Of a DNA stretch of 64,000 nt, positions 1-9,132 are shown piece by piece (within the stretch, counting starts at the first letter, position 1; every line of letters starts with the position of its first letter). The translations under genes and the position numbers were made by a program. Below the pieces are notes generated by a model. That model saw only the letters and a list, made by a program, of their open reading frames with translations, was not told the origin of the DNA and did no database searches. The DNA comes from Candidatus Sulfopaludibacter sp. SbA3 (GTDB lineage: Bacteria > Acidobacteriota > Terriglobia > Bryobacterales > Bryobacteraceae): contig CAMDCN010000007.1 in the NCBI GenBank assembly GCA_945890485.1, positions 1 to 64,000 of the forward strand, read 5' to 3'.

Positions 1-170
1 GAGATTCAGCTGCTGCTTCATGAACGCTCTGACGCAGTCGTCGAGAAGAGCGTGGGCTGATTATCTGGACACAACCGACGACGCCCTAGCGAATTTACAG
101 GCCAACACCGATACCGCTCAGGATAATGCTCGACTCGGGATAATGCGCCTTATCTGGAGCCCAAGATAAG
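1..170. other. Left-edge segment without a recognised gene
   Basis: Frame 1 has an open stretch ending in TGA at 58-60, but it is too short to identify. The rest carries short repeats: GGATAATGC occurs at 121-129 and 138-146, and TTATCTGGA occurs at 61-69 and 150-158. The adjoining palindrome is listed separately. The IS66 homology to the right begins abruptly near 171, so this segment probably belongs to a different element or to the chromosome. Confidence 0.4.
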
Positions 171-176
171 GCGCAT
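143..176. repeat. Perfect 13-bp inverted repeat with 8-nt loop
   Basis: The arms ATGCGCCTTATCT (143-155) and AGATAAGGCGCAT (164-176) are perfectly complementary around GGAGCCCA. The right arm ends where IS66 transposase homology starts, and part of the left arm is echoed at 61 and 121. The arrangement resembles a recombinase core site or transposon end more than a terminator, because no T-run follows. This is inference; no recombinase gene is in the window. Confidence 0.6.
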
Positions 177-728
177 GCGCGCCGTTATTTCGTGGATGCC
201 GTGAAGGCGAATGAGAAAGATGCGTATGCGCTGGACTTAGTCCGTCGGATGGACGAGTTATTCGCGGTGGACCGGGAGGCGCGGGAGGCGAAGGTGTCCG
301 TGGCGACGCGGGCGGAGTGGCGGCGGGAGCGGTCGGTGGCGATTGTGGCGGGAATTAAGGCGCGGTTGGAGTCAAAGCCGGGGGACGTGTTACCGCAGAG
401 CCAGGCTGGAAAGGGTGTGCGGTACGGGTTGGGGCAGTGGCAGCGATTGGTTCGGTTTCTGGAGTATCCGGAGATCGAGTTATCGAATAACTTGGCGGAG
501 AGCTCGATGCGGCCGACGGTGTTGGGGAGGAAAAACTGGATCCACGTGGGGAGCGTGGAGGCGGGGCCGAAGGTGGCGGCGATCTTGTCGGTGATGGAGA
601 GCTGCCGGAGGATGGGGGTGCCGGTGCGGGAGTATCTGGGGGATGTGCTGCCGGGGTTGGGGGATCGGAAAGTGAGCGAGGTGGCGGAACTGACGCCGTC
701 GGCTTGGCTCAAGCGGAGAAGGGCCTAA
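171..728 (+). pseudogene. IS66-family transposase, C-terminal fragment
   Basis: This is the C-terminal third of an IS66 (DDE) transposase. The frame opens in an AHARRYF segment typical of the family and continues through the conserved region with LSNNLAESSMRP and GRKNW to a normal C-terminus. About 300 or more N-terminal residues are absent. No proper start exists: GTG 192 is only the first possible codon and lies inside the conserved domain. Codons are G-rich on the + strand, opposite to the C-rich trend of the resident + genes, which fits acquired DNA. It cannot make a working transposase. Confidence 0.88.
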
Positions 729-775
729 TCCGAAACGGGGGATTCACGCAAGGCTGGGGTTGGCCGTGCGCATAC
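171..775 (+). mobile_element. IS66-family element remnant with right terminus
   Basis: The element comprises the truncated transposase plus about 45 bp of 3' noncoding DNA. The right end is placed near 775 because the reverse complement there reads GTATGCGCAC, similar to the GTA-type tips of IS66 elements, and because host M4 peptidase homology starts directly after it. The left end is missing. The 8-bp target duplication expected for the family would be GGTGGAGT (776-783), but its partner is not in the window. The exact boundary is inference. Confidence 0.65.
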
Positions 776-1469
776 GGTGGAGTTCTATGCCAACAATGGC
801 GCCGACCGGCCCGACTGGTGGCTCGCTGAGCGAACACAGCGTCGCAACTATGACGCTTCCGGTAGGTACGTTGAGACCGTTGCAGCGCGCTACATGGACG
901 ATCCTCCAAAAGACAACGTTAGCCCCGCATGTTGGTATTCGGGTCTCGCATCGCTAGATGTTCATTACTCTTCTGGTCCGGCGAATTACATGTTCTATTT
1001 GTTGGCGCATGGTGGTACGAGCAAACCTCGTTCAGCTACGAATCCGCTTTACGGGAATTGCCCATTAGCCCCAGTGACTGTTCCCGGAATAGGAAACCAA
1101 AGAGGCTCTAAGATTTGGTACGACGCGCTGGCTCTATTGGGGCCAGGAGCAACCTATGCCGATGCGAGATTGGCCGCGACTACGTCGGCGAAAGAGCTCT
1201 ATGATATTGCCGAGATCGATGCGGTCGGGGCTGCCTTTTCGGCCATCAGCGTTGTCATCGGTGACTCCAATGGGGACGGAACCTTCAGCACTGCGGATCT
1301 GAATGTTCTAGTCGATTGGGTACTCGGTCGAGTTGCGATGCCGCCGCGAGGGACAAATGAGTTTGTCAAAACGGACGTGAACGGTGATGGGGCGCTCAAC
1401 AATACGGATATCAATTTATTCGTCGATCGACTTCTCGAGCGAATTTCCAGATTTCCGATTGAGCCATAA
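776..1469 (+). pseudogene. M4 (thermolysin-like) metallopeptidase C-terminal part with dockerin-like tail
   Basis: The frame reads the peptidase M4 C-terminal domain: the VEFYANN and DWWLAER helix region, LDVHYSSGPANYMFYLLA, whose His matches thermolysin His231, then GIGNQRGSKIWYDAL and YADARLAA. Two Ca-binding loops follow near the C-terminus (DSNGDGTFSTAD and DVNGDGALNNTD), a dockerin type I or EF-hand pair. The zinc-binding HExxH half, propeptide and signal sequence are missing because the IS66 remnant abuts at 775. The remaining GTG at 777 has no independent role. The intact ancestor was a secreted protease. Confidence 0.85.
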
Positions 1470-1763
1470 GCACCTGCGAATTCAGGCTGATACGCTTTGC
1501 TAGGTATTGATCTTGATATTGTCGTCGTTTTCAGGGAACCGGTGGAAGCTAGGCTGATTGAGCGGGCCGTCTCCAACTGGCCACTTGCAAGACGACCTGC
1601 TTGACCCGCGCGAATGGTTCAACCAGCACATCGGGGTTGTCGTCACCAACCGCAAGCCGTTTTCCTTCTGGGTGGATGTGTGGGGCTACCTGGCCACCGT
1701 GCCCGCGCCGTACGTCTCCATCGCGAGTTTGCGCAACCAATGAAGAAGCGCTGGAGGCACCCC
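1470..1763. other. Intergenic region with a possible gene remnant
   Basis: 294 bp without a convincing gene. A short open frame at 1558-1743 (+) encodes about 60 residues of protein-like composition (REWFNQHIGVVVTNRKPFSFW), but it has only a TTG start directly after a TGA and no recognisable family. It may be the tail of a lost gene. The downstream gene has its Shine-Dalgarno GGAGG at 1753-1757. Confidence 0.4.
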
Positions 1764-3765
1764 ATGAGACTGCAAACTGAACTGCCGCGCCTCGCCATGG
1801 CGATCCTGCCGATCCTTCTGGCTCCGGCCATGGGAAGAGCCGAGGAGGTCGTCGATGGCCTCTTCCGCCTTGTGACGGTGTCTGGCGCCGTCGACGGCGG
1901 CCTCTGCAAACCAGGAGCCACCTTCCGCGTGAGATCCGAGTGGCAAAACGTGTCAGGGAAATTCGTACGCAACGTGGAAGCGCGCAAAGCCGTTCTGACC
2001 GGCAATAACAGTCTGAAGAGTACCCACCTGCTGATTCCCTCGCGGGGCTCCGTCGCGCCGCAGGAGTCGGTCTTTGGCACGTTCTTGATTCAGTTAGGTA
2101 CCTGCGCGTCGTTCCAGTTCTACGTTAGCCTCGTCGGGTCAGCCGACCAAGCGATACTCCTCTGGGTCAACGAGTTTGGCGAGGCCGCGTCAGAGATCAT
2201 GCACCCGGGAACCGCAGGAACCATTGGCTTCACGGGCGGACCGGGCGAACCCGGGGGACCGGGTGGTTTCGGCGGGCCACCCGCTGGCTCAGGGTTCCCC
2301 CTGCTCTCCGATCCCGTGCGGATCGAGAACCTCCGGGTATCCGATGAGGGTAACCAGGTTCGCGGCGTCATCACCCTCGATCTGGTCAGCAACGTCTCCT
2401 CCTGGAGAAGCTCGGAATCACTGACAGAAACCTCGCCCGGCGCAAACGTATTCTCGAATGCCACTGACACCTTGGCGATCCAGGTGCTGCGCTACTCCAG
2501 CCATCTGCCCGGCGTGGTGAACACGCTGCGGGCCAGCCTTGCCTCGGTTGCCTTCGGCTATCGAAACACGCTCGAACTCAAGGAAACCAGCGCCGGCTCC
2601 AACCTGTTCGCGTCGGACCATTATCAACTCGTAGTGACAGCCCTTCGCCTCCCCTCCCCCAGTGTGATCGATACCTTGACGCTGGTCCGGTTAAGTAACT
2701 GGGACCAGACGCTGGCCGCGGGCGTCGTACTCACGGAAACTGGCGCCGATACCCTTGAGTTTCGCAGCGGTGCGATCGTCCTCGGACTAACTCGTCTCAC
2801 CGGAAAAGAAAACATGGCCATTGACGACTTCACGGCGGACGTTTCGCTGAACGGGGCGCCGCCCATAGAGATCGACGCGCTGGAGACGGCGCCCGCCTCC
2901 CTGGAGTTCAGAACCGATGCGATCCTGAACGCGGGCGAACCGGGTGTATTCCCGGGGGCCACACAGGCCTTGAAGGTTGGAGAGAAATGGAACCCGGTTT
3001 TGTATACTCCCGTAAAAGTTGGTGAAGGCAACCCACCGCTGAACGCCAGTGTCGTGCTCAGCGGGGTGGGGGGGATTCTCGGCTTTTCGAGACGATTTAT
3101 TGACCTGGAGCGAGCCCAAGAAGGCGAAACTCACGGCCCAAGTCAATGGAATAGCCGTCGACCAGGACTATCTTCGATTCGACCTCCTTCACAAGAAGGC
3201 CCCTCCGGAATTCGTTCTCTTGAATTTCCCTCACGCGATATTCAAGGACTCCCGATTTACCGTTCAGCAGAGGCGAATCGCAGTTGGCGTGATTAACGGC
3301 GACAGGCTCAGAGCCAAGGCTTGGACGGGCGCTGGCGCTCAGTACGAGGCGGACCTGCTGGTTCTCCCTGTCAATCAATGGCATCTGGGAGATGAAATGC
3401 GGCTGGATATCTATCAACCTGTGGCCGCGTTAAAGAATCCATCCGATCCCTCGCTGAGAGCTAAAGCCCCTATTGCGATTAAATTCGAGGTAGAAGTTCG
3501 CGATCGAGCTTTTGACGATTTGATCATTAGCGATCTCTACACAACTGGCTTTACGCCCAACGAACTGAAAATGAAAAGCGTCACGGCAGCCGGTTTTGGG
3601 GTCACCAATGACCCTACAGGCAAGTTCACGTTGATCGGCAACGATACCACCAAATCTCATGTCCCGATTCGAATCTCCATCACCGCCGAACTGCCCGCTG
3701 GCAGCTTCGTCGGCGACGGAGGCGTTCGATTTCTGTTGGTGGCCCGCAGAAACATAAAACCGTGA
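1764..3765 (+). pseudogene. Secreted protein with collagen-like linker, frameshifted at a G7 tract
   Basis: ATG 1764 follows GGAGG by six bases and starts a signal peptide (hydrophobic LAMAILPILLAPAMG, then AEE). An N-terminal domain of about 140 residues is followed by a Gly/Pro-rich linker (GEPGGPGGFGGPP) and beta-rich segments, several built around L(K/T)ETS. Near 3068-3074 a run of seven G ends the first frame's sensible reading. The second half (FSAFRDDLLTWSEPKKAKL onward) continues one base out of phase to TGA 3763-3765. One G fewer restores about 666 continuous codons. This may be a real null allele, slippage or a sequencing error. The family is not recognised; it is probably an acidobacterial extracellular protein. 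Confidence 0.65.
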
Positions 3766-3784
3766 AGGTGTCCTGGTAGCTGTA

Positions 3785-5005
3785 TCACTTCATCGGCCGC
3801 AGTCTTCCGGCCAAATTGGCCCAAGTCCATAGTACGGCCGTCAGCGCCGTCATGCCTCCCGCCACCAGTCCCACCAGGCGGATCGGATAAACGTCCACGG
3901 CCACCGCCGCTACGGTCATCGATACCATCATCGATACGTTCATCAGCATCTCCACGGTCGCAAACACGCGGCCCCGGTACGCCTCCGGCACATGATGCAG
4001 CAGCATGCTCCGGTTCAACACGTTGTTGGCTCCCATCGCGATCCGCGACAGCGTGATGAAGGCCACCGCCCCCCACATGGTCTCCATTTGCGTAAACGCC
4101 ATGTAGGCCCCGCCGATCACAAAGAAGCAGCCTGCGATCGCCCACTTGTACTGTTCAAAATTCAGCTCTTGTCCCGCCCGCAGCCCCACAAACCCGCCCA
4201 GCACGAGCCCCACCCCGGCGAACCCCCAGATGATCCCCACTCCCGCCGGACCTGCTTTGAAGACGACTTCGCCGAACAGGGTGAACAGAATCTGTGCCGC
4301 TCCGCCACCAGACGCCCATCCTACGCCCGCTAATGCAATCGCCAGGAGAAGTGGCGTCCGCCAGAGAAGCTGCAACCCCTCCACAAACTCCCGCACGCCC
4401 TGGTCCCGCTTCACCTCATGAACAACGCGAAACGAACCCACCAACCGCGAAATCGACCAAGCGCTGAACAAGAACGCACAAGAGTTAAACACGAAGGCCA
4501 AGCCGTAGCCGAAGGCCGCTACCGCCGCGCCGCCCAACATGGTCCCCAGCGACAGCGTCAACCAGGAGGTCGTTTGCGTCATCGCGTTCGCTGTGTGCAG
4601 CTCCTCGCCCTCGGCCAGGTCCGGCAAAATCGACGACCGGCCCGCAGTGAAGAACGGCGTCGCCACCATGAGTAGTGCGCTGAGGCCATAAAGCAGCACC
4701 GTGGCTGGCCACTCAAGCAGTAGCAGGAAAGCCAGCGCAACCACGGCGCGGAAGAGTTCGCTCGCCATCATCACGCGCCGCCGGTCCAGCCGGTCCAGGT
4801 AGACGCCGGCGATCGGCGCCACCATAATCGCGGGTAGCGTCCGCGCGATCATCACCGCCCCAACGGTCGACCCCGAGCCCGTGAGGTGAAGCGAAAGCGA
4901 CAACGCCGCAATCGAGTTGAAATGGTAACCCGTCTCGCTCACCACTTGGCCCACCCAGAGCGAGCGATAATTTGGGTTCTGCCGTAGCAGCGCCAAAAAT
5001 TGCAC
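3785..5005 (-). CDS. MFS transporter (EntS/MFS_3-like)
   Basis: A 406-residue inner-membrane protein with about 12 hydrophobic segments. The first MFS half carries the cytoplasmic loop motif YLDRLDRRRVMM between TM2 and TM3, and a second-half loop contains YRGRVFA. Length and pattern fit the MFS_3 / enterobactin-exporter-like drug or siderophore efflux group; the substrate cannot be read. The GTG start at 5005 is supported by GAGGAG just upstream on this strand. Only 13 bp separate it from the divergent transporter at 5019, so promoters must overlap the opposing genes. Confidence 0.85.
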   Translation of the reverse strand: MQFLALLRQNPNYRSLWVGQVVSETGYHFNSIAALSLSLHLTGSGSTVGAVMIARTLPAIMVAPIAGVYLDRLDRRRVMMASELFRAVVALAFLLLLEWPATVLLYGLSALLMVATPFFTAGRSSILPDLAEGEELHTANAMTQTTSWLTLSLGTMLGGAAVAAFGYGLAFVFNSCAFLFSAWSISRLVGSFRVVHEVKRDQGVREFVEGLQLLWRTPLLLAIALAGVGWASGGGAAQILFTLFGEVVFKAGPAGVGIIWGFAGVGLVLGGFVGLRAGQELNFEQYKWAIAGCFFVIGGAYMAFTQMETMWGAVAFITLSRIAMGANNVLNRSMLLHHVPEAYRGRVFATVEMLMNVSMMVSMTVAAVAVDVYPIRLVGLVAGGMTALTAVLWTWANLAGRLRPMK

Positions 5006-5018
5006 TTCTCCTCATCAT

Positions 5019-5981
5019 ATGCAAATCCTCTCTGACTGGTTCCTTTGGGCCATCCTCGCCATGGTCACGCTGGCCAGCCTCTTTCCCCACTGGGCCAGCG
5101 TCATCCACGCCAATACGCTCTCCGACTACGGCATCTTCGCCATCTTCTTTCTCTATGGCGTTAACCTCTCTGTCGAGAGCCTGCGCACCGGCCTCGTCAA
5201 CTGGCGGCTCCATCTGCTCGTTCAGCTCTCCACGTTTGTCCTGTTCCCGTTGCTCTTCCTGCCTTTCCGTGCCGTTGCCGGTCCCTACTTACCCGCCGAA
5301 CTGATGCTCGGTTTCTTCTACCTCTGCGCCCTACCTTCCACAATCTCGTCCTCCGTCGCAATGACTGCCATCGCCCGCGGCAACGTGCCCGCCGCTATTT
5401 TCAATGCGACGTTATCGAGCTTGCTCGGCGTCTTCCTCACGCCCGCGCTCGTCAGCCTGGTTGCGCAAACCACCGGCCAGGCGCCGCCTCTGACCCAGAC
5501 CGTCACGAAGGTCGCCACCTTGCTGCTGCTTCCCTTCGCCCTCGGCCAACTCCTCCGCCCGTTCGCCGGGCATTTCTTCGGACGGTACAAAAAGTACACG
5601 GCCATTTCGGACAAGTGCATCATCCTGCTTCTGGTTTTTGCGGCTTTCTCGGATTCCGTAAACGCCGGGCTGTGGACCACTTATGGCCCCGGCGTCCTCG
5701 CTCTCACCTTCGTCGCTACCGCTGCCCTGCTTGCGTTCGTTCTGGCCCTTACAACGACGCTGGCGCGCCTGCTGGGGTTCAACGTTGCCGACGAGATCGT
5801 CGCGGTTCTCTGCGGTTCAAAGAAGACTCTCGCCTCGGGCGCTCCGATGGCCAAGCTGATCTTTGCCGGCTCGGTGAGCCTGGGCCCGATCCTGCTGCCC
5901 ATCATCGTGTACCATCAGATCCAGCTTTTCGTCTGCAGTGTTCTAGCTCGCCGGTACGCCGCCCGACCCCAACTCCCTTAG
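5019..5981 (+). CDS. Bile acid:sodium symporter family transporter (SBF-like, YfeH type)
   Basis: A 320-residue protein of about ten TM segments. The ALPSTISSSVAMTAIARGN and CGSKKTLASGAPMA segments are hallmarks of the SBF-like (PF13593) branch of the BASS superfamily, where conserved polar residues bind Na+ and an organic anion. The substrate is unknown. ATG 5019 has no clear Shine-Dalgarno. The 3' end overlaps the convergent ceramidase-like gene by 39 bp. Confidence 0.87.
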   Translation: MQILSDWFLWAILAMVTLASLFPHWASVIHANTLSDYGIFAIFFLYGVNLSVESLRTGLVNWRLHLLVQLSTFVLFPLLFLPFRAVAGPYLPAELMLGFFYLCALPSTISSSVAMTAIARGNVPAAIFNATLSSLLGVFLTPALVSLVAQTTGQAPPLTQTVTKVATLLLLPFALGQLLRPFAGHFFGRYKKYTAISDKCIILLLVFAAFSDSVNAGLWTTYGPGVLALTFVATAALLAFVLALTTTLARLLGFNVADEIVAVLCGSKKTLASGAPMAKLIFAGSVSLGPILLPIIVYHQIQLFVCSVLARRYAARPQLP

Positions 5982-7349
5982 CATCTCCAGCGCCGCCTCG
6001 ACGACGATATCTTCGGTGTCCTGCCCGTAGAGCGCGGTGTCCACTTCGTAGCCGCCTTCGGCGAAGGCCGCCCGTGTGGGCATGTAGCCGAAGGTGCCGT
6101 TCGAGTAACCGGAAACGAGCGTGTGGGGGAACGGGCTCCCGGCTACGATCCGATCACCGATCTCTCCGAACGGCTCGTCCTGCATCGAGACGAGCACGAT
6201 GTCGCCCACGCGCATCACCTGCAGTTGCCGCTCGACAAACGCCTCCCCGCGCACCATCCTCGCGCGCTCTTCCTTCATCGTCGCGCGGGTCAACGCCGCG
6301 GTCGCCTCCCGGACTCCGACTCCGTTTGTCCGCGCCGCGTCGAGCGCCTCGCGGAGCTGCGTCACTGCCGCCACCAGTTCGGCATGAGGCGGAAATTCGT
6401 TCGCGGGAAGCCGCAGTGTCCGGCTGCGCACCGTGAATGCCACGGGGCCGTCGGCCGCAGGCACATCTTCATATAGCGCAATCGGCGCCCCGGATTCCAT
6501 TACGCCCACGAACCGCTCTGTCCGCCGGCGTGTGTCGATTTCGAGCGCCACCTTCGCCGCCTCCAGGCCCAGAATCCGGCCCAGCCGGTGATAGACGGCG
6601 CGGTCTCCGGTAAAGCCGCGCACCGGGCCTACGGATCCCGTCGCCCCTTGCAGGAACAGGCAGTGCCCGCCCATCTCGCGCTCCACCACTTCCCGGACGA
6701 CGCCGGGGAAATCGGGCGTGAACCACTCGTTCTCCCAGGCCATAATCGTCGGGTGGCAGGCGTAGTGGACGACCACCGCAACCGGCCGCTCGTCGAGATC
6801 GTCGACACGCACGACGCGCACCGTACGGTCCACCGGCACATCCCAGTTGCGGCCTACTACGACGCGGCCTCCGTCCACGGTCACGCGCCTGTTGACATTG
6901 ATCGTGCAACTGCCCTCCCCCGCCGCCACCCGCACCGACCGTAGATTCCGCAGCGCCTGCCAGCCGGCTCCGGCAATCCGGCGCGGCAGGCTTTCGAGAT
7001 ACTCGACGCCCATGTCCAGCCCCTCGGACACAACTTCTAACCGCATCGTCTTTGGTCCCGAGTGGGTGTGCGAGGCGGCGATCCGTATCGCTTCGCGCGG
7101 AAGTCCGGTCAAGGTTTTGACAGCGTCCATCACGCGCCCGGCCCACTCTTCATTGAAGCCGATGACGTCGACGTCGATGATGAGCGCCGTCGTCTCGCCG
7201 TCGCTCATCGCCAATGCGGTTGCGTACAGCGGCATATCCGCCCCGACGCCCCGTTGATGCAATTGCGCTCCCCAGATTCCTTGCGGTGTCCCCGGCGCCG
7301 GCGTGATGTCGCTGCGTCCCGTGCCTGCCTGTAGCTGTCCCATCTCCAA
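5943..7349 (-). CDS. Neutral/alkaline ceramidase-like protein
   Basis: A 468-residue protein opening with AGTGRSDITP, the signature start of the neutral/alkaline non-lysosomal ceramidase N-terminal family (PF04734). It has SHTHSGP, whose histidines match zinc ligands of the family, VHYACHPT and the FLQGATGSVGP loop. True ceramidases split ceramide into sphingosine and fatty acid; acidobacterial members like this are often uncharacterised amidases. There is no evident signal peptide, unlike secreted ceramidases. TTG 7349 gives the listed start, and ATG 7343 is equally possible since neither has a good ribosome site. It converges with the transporter gene. Confidence 0.83.
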   Translation of the reverse strand: MEMGQLQAGTGRSDITPAPGTPQGIWGAQLHQRGVGADMPLYATALAMSDGETTALIIDVDVIGFNEEWAGRVMDAVKTLTGLPREAIRIAASHTHSGPKTMRLEVVSEGLDMGVEYLESLPRRIAGAGWQALRNLRSVRVAAGEGSCTINVNRRVTVDGGRVVVGRNWDVPVDRTVRVVRVDDLDERPVAVVVHYACHPTIMAWENEWFTPDFPGVVREVVEREMGGHCLFLQGATGSVGPVRGFTGDRAVYHRLGRILGLEAAKVALEIDTRRRTERFVGVMESGAPIALYEDVPAADGPVAFTVRSRTLRLPANEFPPHAELVAAVTQLREALDAARTNGVGVREATAALTRATMKEERARMVRGEAFVERQLQVMRVGDIVLVSMQDEPFGEIGDRIVAGSPFPHTLVSGYSNGTFGYMPTRAAFAEGGYEVDTALYGQDTEDIVVEAALEMLRELGSGGVPAS

Positions 7350-7442
7350 AGCCTACTGCACCCGCAGCTTTTACAAACTCCTCACAATTCCGGAACCGTC
7401 CGTCGCCGCCTCATCCCGCGCTAGCCAACAGAGACAGTTCCT

Positions 7443-9014
7443 ATGAAACCCCAAACACTCCTCACCACATTGATCCTGACTGCGACCGCACTCCACGGGC
7501 AGCTTCCCATCAACCCGAACATTACACTGCGCGGACCACAGATCCTGCGCGTTGCCTTTATGGGTGACTCCTTCGCCGCGGGCGAGGGTTCGCCCAATCT
7601 CACTGGCGCTAACTGGACCAACCCGAATCCCGGGTGCCATAACTCCGATGAGAACGGCCGGTCTGGGGCCGCCCGCCGCATCCAGGCGCAGCTAGCGGAA
7701 CAGGCCGGCTTCCTCGGGCGCCGCCTTGAGTTCATCGACGTAGCCTGTTCCGGCGCCACCATCAACGGCTCCATCCTTGGCGAGAACTATCGCGGCGTTA
7801 CCCCGCTCACCACCACCGGTCCCGGCCCTGTCGGCCCTCCCATTCCTTCTCAGCTCGCTCAGGTGAGGCAATGGCTGAACGGCTCCGAACTCGACGTCCT
7901 CGTCCTATCGATCGGCGGAAACGACACCGGCTTCGGCGATGTGGTGACGAAGTGCATGACACCGCTCACCACTTGTAAGGACGACGCGGCGCTCGAAACG
8001 CTGATTCGTCGTGGAAAACAGGGCAACACGGAGTATGTCGGCCTCGACTTTCTCGCTGGAGCCTACACGAATATGAAGAATCGAATCGATGCCGATCTGA
8101 AGCCCAAAGCGGTCTACATTATCGGCGTACCGAACCCGTTGCGCGACCAGGATGGCCGCCTTTGCCATCGCTTCGAAGACGGCGTCGGCATTCTGCCAAC
8201 AAGCCTGACCGACCCGCTGAATAATCCCTTCGTTCAGATGGTCGGCTTTTCCACCATCGGCACGCTCAGCCCGGCCGAAGTCGACCGCGGCGAGGCCGAG
8301 TGGATCGAGGAGACGCTCATCAATCCCTTAAACACCCGGCTCGCCCAGATTGCGGCGACGTTCAGTGCCTCCGGCTGGCGCTTCGTCGATATTGAATTCA
8401 TGACCCGCCTCCATGGCTTCTGCTCTGAAGATGCCTGGTTCCACACGTTCAAGACCTCGCTCGCCACCCAGGGAGACTTCAATGGCGTCGCCCATCCGAA
8501 GCGCTCCGGCTATCAGGTTTACGATGCGTTCACGTTCCGTCTCCTCGCCCGCCACTTCAATGTCCGGACAACCAGCGCTCCCCGCATCGATCACGAGAAT
8601 TTCCACATCGTCTACACGCTGGACAATGAGACCAAAACCGTCACGCCTGGCGAGTTTAATCTTTCGACGGATCGGCTCTTCGTCGGGAATACCTTTTCCG
8701 TTCGCTTCCGCTCGCTCGTCTTCCCCGCGGCCAACGTACTGACTTCGCTGACGCTGCAGGTCTCGACGCGTGCCTTCTCCACCGCCACCGCGGCGGATAT
8801 CTCCAACTTCAATATGGACGTCGACCCCCAGCAGACAGGCAACTTCTCCCGCGCTGTCAGCATGAACAGCTTCGCCAATGGCGAGACGCTGCACATCCGG
8901 TGGCGGGCGATCACCCGGCCTCACTACGATGCCAGCGCCGCAACCACTACGTCCTTCTCGTCAACCATCCGGGTCAAAGTGAAGGATGGCGTCAACTCCG
9001 CGCGTCGCCTCTAG
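7443..9014 (+). CDS. Secreted SGNH/GDSL-type hydrolase
   Basis: A 523-residue exported protein with a signal peptide at residues 1-20 (LLTTLILTATALHGQ). The SGNH lipase/esterase blocks are present: GDSFAAGEG with nucleophile Ser43, IGGNDTGF with Asn160, and VAHP with His351. Several cysteines are present, as in the actinobacterial and fungal secreted GDSL lipases. About 140 C-terminal residues after the hydrolase form a beta-rich domain of unknown type, perhaps for binding. The substrate is probably an acyl or acetyl ester outside the cell. A hairpin terminator follows at 9067. Confidence 0.87.
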   Translation: MKPQTLLTTLILTATALHGQLPINPNITLRGPQILRVAFMGDSFAAGEGSPNLTGANWTNPNPGCHNSDENGRSGAARRIQAQLAEQAGFLGRRLEFIDVACSGATINGSILGENYRGVTPLTTTGPGPVGPPIPSQLAQVRQWLNGSELDVLVLSIGGNDTGFGDVVTKCMTPLTTCKDDAALETLIRRGKQGNTEYVGLDFLAGAYTNMKNRIDADLKPKAVYIIGVPNPLRDQDGRLCHRFEDGVGILPTSLTDPLNNPFVQMVGFSTIGTLSPAEVDRGEAEWIEETLINPLNTRLAQIAATFSASGWRFVDIEFMTRLHGFCSEDAWFHTFKTSLATQGDFNGVAHPKRSGYQVYDAFTFRLLARHFNVRTTSAPRIDHENFHIVYTLDNETKTVTPGEFNLSTDRLFVGNTFSVRFRSLVFPAANVLTSLTLQVSTRAFSTATAADISNFNMDVDPQQTGNFSRAVSMNSFANGETLHIRWRAITRPHYDASAATTTSFSSTIRVKVKDGVNSARRL

Positions 9015-9066
9015 AGCCGCCACCTGGAGAATCTGCTTCACTTTCGCCATCTGGGCTGCATGGCTA

Positions 9067-9112
9067 GCCGGAGATCGACGGCAATCGCTGCGTCAATCTC
9101 CGGCACCCGTTT
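9067..9112 (+). terminator. Probable rho-independent terminator after the SGNH gene
   Basis: The arms GCCGGAGATCGACG (9067-9080) and CGTCAATCTCCGGC (9091-9104) pair with one C-A mismatch around a 10-nt loop. They are followed closely by a short TTTT run. The site lies between two + genes. Confidence 0.6.
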
Positions 9113-9132
9113 TGAAACTGATACGTTGAGGT

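Noticed and set aside
2241-2290. True collagen domain
   Set aside because: Only a few GxP-type triplets; a short flexible linker explains it.
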